This document shows, piece after piece, positions 62,171 to 64,000 of a DNA stretch of 64,000 nt (its first letter is position 1; every line of letters begins with the position of its first letter). The DNA is taken from assembly GCA_002163975.1 (NCBI GenBank), contig CP019636.1:3235001-3299000 (forward strand), written 5' to 3'. This DNA comes from Nostocales cyanobacterium HT-58-2 (GTDB taxonomy: Bacteria > Cyanobacteriota > Cyanobacteriia > Cyanobacteriales > Nostocaceae). Under the pieces are notes generated by a model, which saw only the letters and a program-made list of their open reading frames with translations, was not told the DNA's origin and did no database searches. The translations under genes were made by a program, and so were the position numbers.

Positions 62171-64000
62171 ATGTTAAGAGTCAATCGCTTGCGCCAACAA
62201 AATTCACAACGAACCTCTTTACATTCACTGGTCGCACAAGCTGCAAGTGCCATTGCCCTATTGGTTGGATCTTCAGTATTGCTTGGTTGGGGACTAGACC
62301 TAGAATTTCTCAAAAATTGTTTTTCTTTAAGCATTGTGACAATGAAGGCAAATGTAGCTGTGTGCTTCATTTTGTCTGGCGTGTCCTTGTGGCTGTTGCA
62401 AGGGAGAGAAAATACTTCCTCATCTTCCCTCACTTCCCTCATCGGCAGGGTGTGTGCATTAATAGTCCTTGTTATTGCTGCACTCACGCTGAGTCAAGAT
62501 TTATTCGACTGGAACCTCGGTATAGATGAATTGCTATTCCGTGACTCGCCAAACGCTTTGATGACATCCGCTCCGGGGCGAATGGGATTAAACACAGCAC
62601 TGAGCTTTTTAGTGATTGGTAGAGCCTTAGAGCTTGTGGGGAAACCAAAAACCCGCCGCAGCTATTGGTATGCTCAAATTTTTGCCCTCCTTGCGGCTTT
62701 GATGTCCTTGCAGGCTATTATTGGCTATGCTTACGGAGTTGAAGTTTTTTACGAGTTTCATCCCTACAGTACATCAATGGCGTTACATTCGGCACTGACA
62801 TTTACAGTTCTTTGTGTCGGTATACTGTGGACTCATCCTGACCAAGGGTTAATGCGGGTAGTCACAAGCGCCACTTACGGTGGGATGCTAGCACGTAGGT
62901 TGTTACTGGCGGCGATCGCCGTCCCTTTAATCCTGGGGTGGTTGATTCTCCAAGGACAAAGAGCAGGGTTTTACAAGCCAACGTTCTCACTCTCTCTACT
63001 TGTCGTTGTGCTCATTGTCAGTTTCTGCGTTTTAATCTGGGAAAGCGTAGCGGCGCTGGAACGTTTGGAAATTCAACGCGATCATGTTAAAGAAGCTCTA
63101 AGAGCACATGAAGAGAAACTTAACAGTTTGGTCGATGCCAACATAATTGGCATTCTTTTTGGTGACATTTATGGTAACGTCCGCAATGCCAATGACGAAT
63201 TTCTGCGGATGATTGGCTACACACGAGAAGAGTTACAAGCTGATAAAGTCAGATGGATTGACATTACACCACCTGAGTATCTACCTCTAGATGAAAAAGG
63301 TATTGCCGAAGCCAGAGAAAAAGGTGCTTGTACGCCCTATGAAAAAGAGTATATCCGTAAGGATGGTAGCCGTGTCCCAGTTTTGGTAGGTTATTCCTTA
63401 GTCGGCGAAAAGCGCGAAGAGTCGGTGGCATTTATTTTGGATTTAAGCGATCGCAAACAGGTAGAGCAAGCACTACACCAGACTCAAGAAAAATTCCGTT
63501 TGGCTCTTGATAATATCCCCGATGTTTTTGCTATCTATGATGCTCAGCGGCGGTTACAGTTTGTCAATGCTGCCGCATTGCAGCGGGTGAAAAAACCAAA
63601 AGAGGAAATCCTCGGATGCACTGATGAGGAAATTTTTCCCCCAGAGACAACACAAGCTTATCTTCCGACTTTAATTAAGGCACAAGAGACACGCAGCATA
63701 CAAACGACAGAAACCACAATCACTTTACCCGATTACGGCACATTCACCACAGAAATCAAATATCTGCCGCTTTTGGATGAAAAGGGTGAAATCGAGCAAA
63801 TTCTTGCCTTCACGAACGACATTACAGAACGTAAGCAGGTGGAGGAAACACTCCGCAATCAGCAAAAATGGCTCGAAGATTTGCTCAACTTAATGCCAAT
63901 GCCAATGCTGTTGATAGAACCAGAAACAGCAAAGGTCACTTTCGCAAACATTGCTGCTGACGAAGTGGCTGGGGGCAAATTTCCCAAGGCAGAATCAACC
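62171..64000 (+). CDS. Membrane PAS-domain sensor protein, truncated by window end
   Basis: The frame is open from the ATG at 62171 to the last base, giving 610 residues of a longer protein. The N-terminal third (about 20-300) is a membrane sensor with about eight hydrophobic segments (ASAIALLVGSSVLLGWGLDL, LLLAAIAVPLILGWLILQGQ, LLVVVLIVSFCVLIWESVAA). A coiled linker leads to a first PAS domain (about 315-430, NIIGILFGDIYGNVRNANDE with SDRKQVEQAL as its exit), a second (about 440-560, FAIYDAQRRLQFVNAAALQR to TERKQVEETL), and the beginning of a third. A histidine kinase or GGDEF domain probably lies beyond the edge. Confidence 0.85.
   Translation, partial: MLRVNRLRQQNSQRTSLHSLVAQAASAIALLVGSSVLLGWGLDLEFLKNCFSLSIVTMKANVAVCFILSGVSLWLLQGRENTSSSSLTSLIGRVCALIVLVIAALTLSQDLFDWNLGIDELLFRDSPNALMTSAPGRMGLNTALSFLVIGRALELVGKPKTRRSYWYAQIFALLAALMSLQAIIGYAYGVEVFYEFHPYSTSMALHSALTFTVLCVGILWTHPDQGLMRVVTSATYGGMLARRLLLAAIAVPLILGWLILQGQRAGFYKPTFSLSLLVVVLIVSFCVLIWESVAALERLEIQRDHVKEALRAHEEKLNSLVDANIIGILFGDIYGNVRNANDEFLRMIGYTREELQADKVRWIDITPPEYLPLDEKGIAEAREKGACTPYEKEYIRKDGSRVPVLVGYSLVGEKREESVAFILDLSDRKQVEQALHQTQEKFRLALDNIPDVFAIYDAQRRLQFVNAAALQRVKKPKEEILGCTDEEIFPPETTQAYLPTLIKAQETRSIQTTETTITLPDYGTFTTEIKYLPLLDEKGEIEQILAFTNDITERKQVEETLRNQQKWLEDLLNLMPMPMLLIEPETAKVTFANIAADEVAGGKFPKAEST

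Overview
The window comes from a cyanobacterium, most likely a filamentous, heterocyst-forming one (Nostocales). The evidence is a form IB rbcL-rbcX-rbcS cluster, a Rubisco activase with a C-terminal small-subunit-like domain, chlorophyll geranylgeranyl reductase (chlP), the circadian output regulator rpaA, system II cytochrome c assembly (ccdA-ccs1), a DevBCA-type exporter, a PEP-CTERM protein, many GCGATCGC (HIP1) octamers and many small palindromic repeats. I cannot name the species. No tRNA, rRNA or CRISPR array was recognised. The only structural RNA I can place is a bacterial SRP RNA at 15282-15375 (minus strand).

Layout. (1) 1-6.5 kb is a broken-up potassium region: a KdpD N-terminal sensor without kinase, a TrkA_C-like protein paired with an unknown gene, a gene remnant, an SRPBCC protein, and a KdpA with no KdpB or KdpC beside it. 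Two related small one-helix proteins bracket the region, and one of them is interrupted by an in-frame TAG. (2) 6.5-8.9 kb holds a short pentapeptide protein, secF without secD, and a long AT-rich gap. (3) 8.9-16.9 kb holds a kynurenine-monooxygenase-like flavoprotein with a cupin, ccdA-ccs1, queF, a Cys-motif protein, a phasin-like protein with the SRP RNA just upstream, a YciI protein, a LigT-like phosphoesterase and an LprI-like protein. (4) 17-22 kb is the carbon-fixation block on the minus strand: rbcL, rbcX, rbcS, an SGNH esterase and rca. (5) 22-29 kb holds an acetyltransferase, a beta-propeller protein, panB, cysA, chlP and a PEP-CTERM protein. (6) 29-38 kb holds a membrane-anchored STAND ATPase, an HdrB-like protein, a repeat-rich gap, acpP-fabF and transketolase. 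(7) 38-46 kb is signalling: an MHYT-GAF-LOV-MCP receptor, an OmpA-domain protein, a voltage-sensor ion channel, a deaminase, a NarL-type two-component pair and a Spy-like protein. (8) 46-51 kb is a DevBCA-like exporter with a divergent TetR gene and two palindromic operators between them. (9) 51-57.5 kb is accessory: Uma2, a TnpB remnant, a PIN toxin-antitoxin pair, a pentapeptide protein that looks like a STAND protein lacking its NTPase core, an alpha/beta hydrolase and rpaA. (10) 57.5-64 kb holds lpxD, an MltA-domain lytic transglycosylase, two cyanobacterial hypothetical proteins and a PAS-rich sensor protein cut by the window end.

The most interesting signals are: the same roughly 48-bp repeat lying inside two unrelated genes and read in different frames; the LOV-motif chemoreceptor; the TetR operators next to the Dev-like exporter; the NTPase-less STAND/pentapeptide protein; and the orphan, diverged KdpA. 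I did not find a complete new multi-gene system. These are individual leads, and every family assignment was made by eye.
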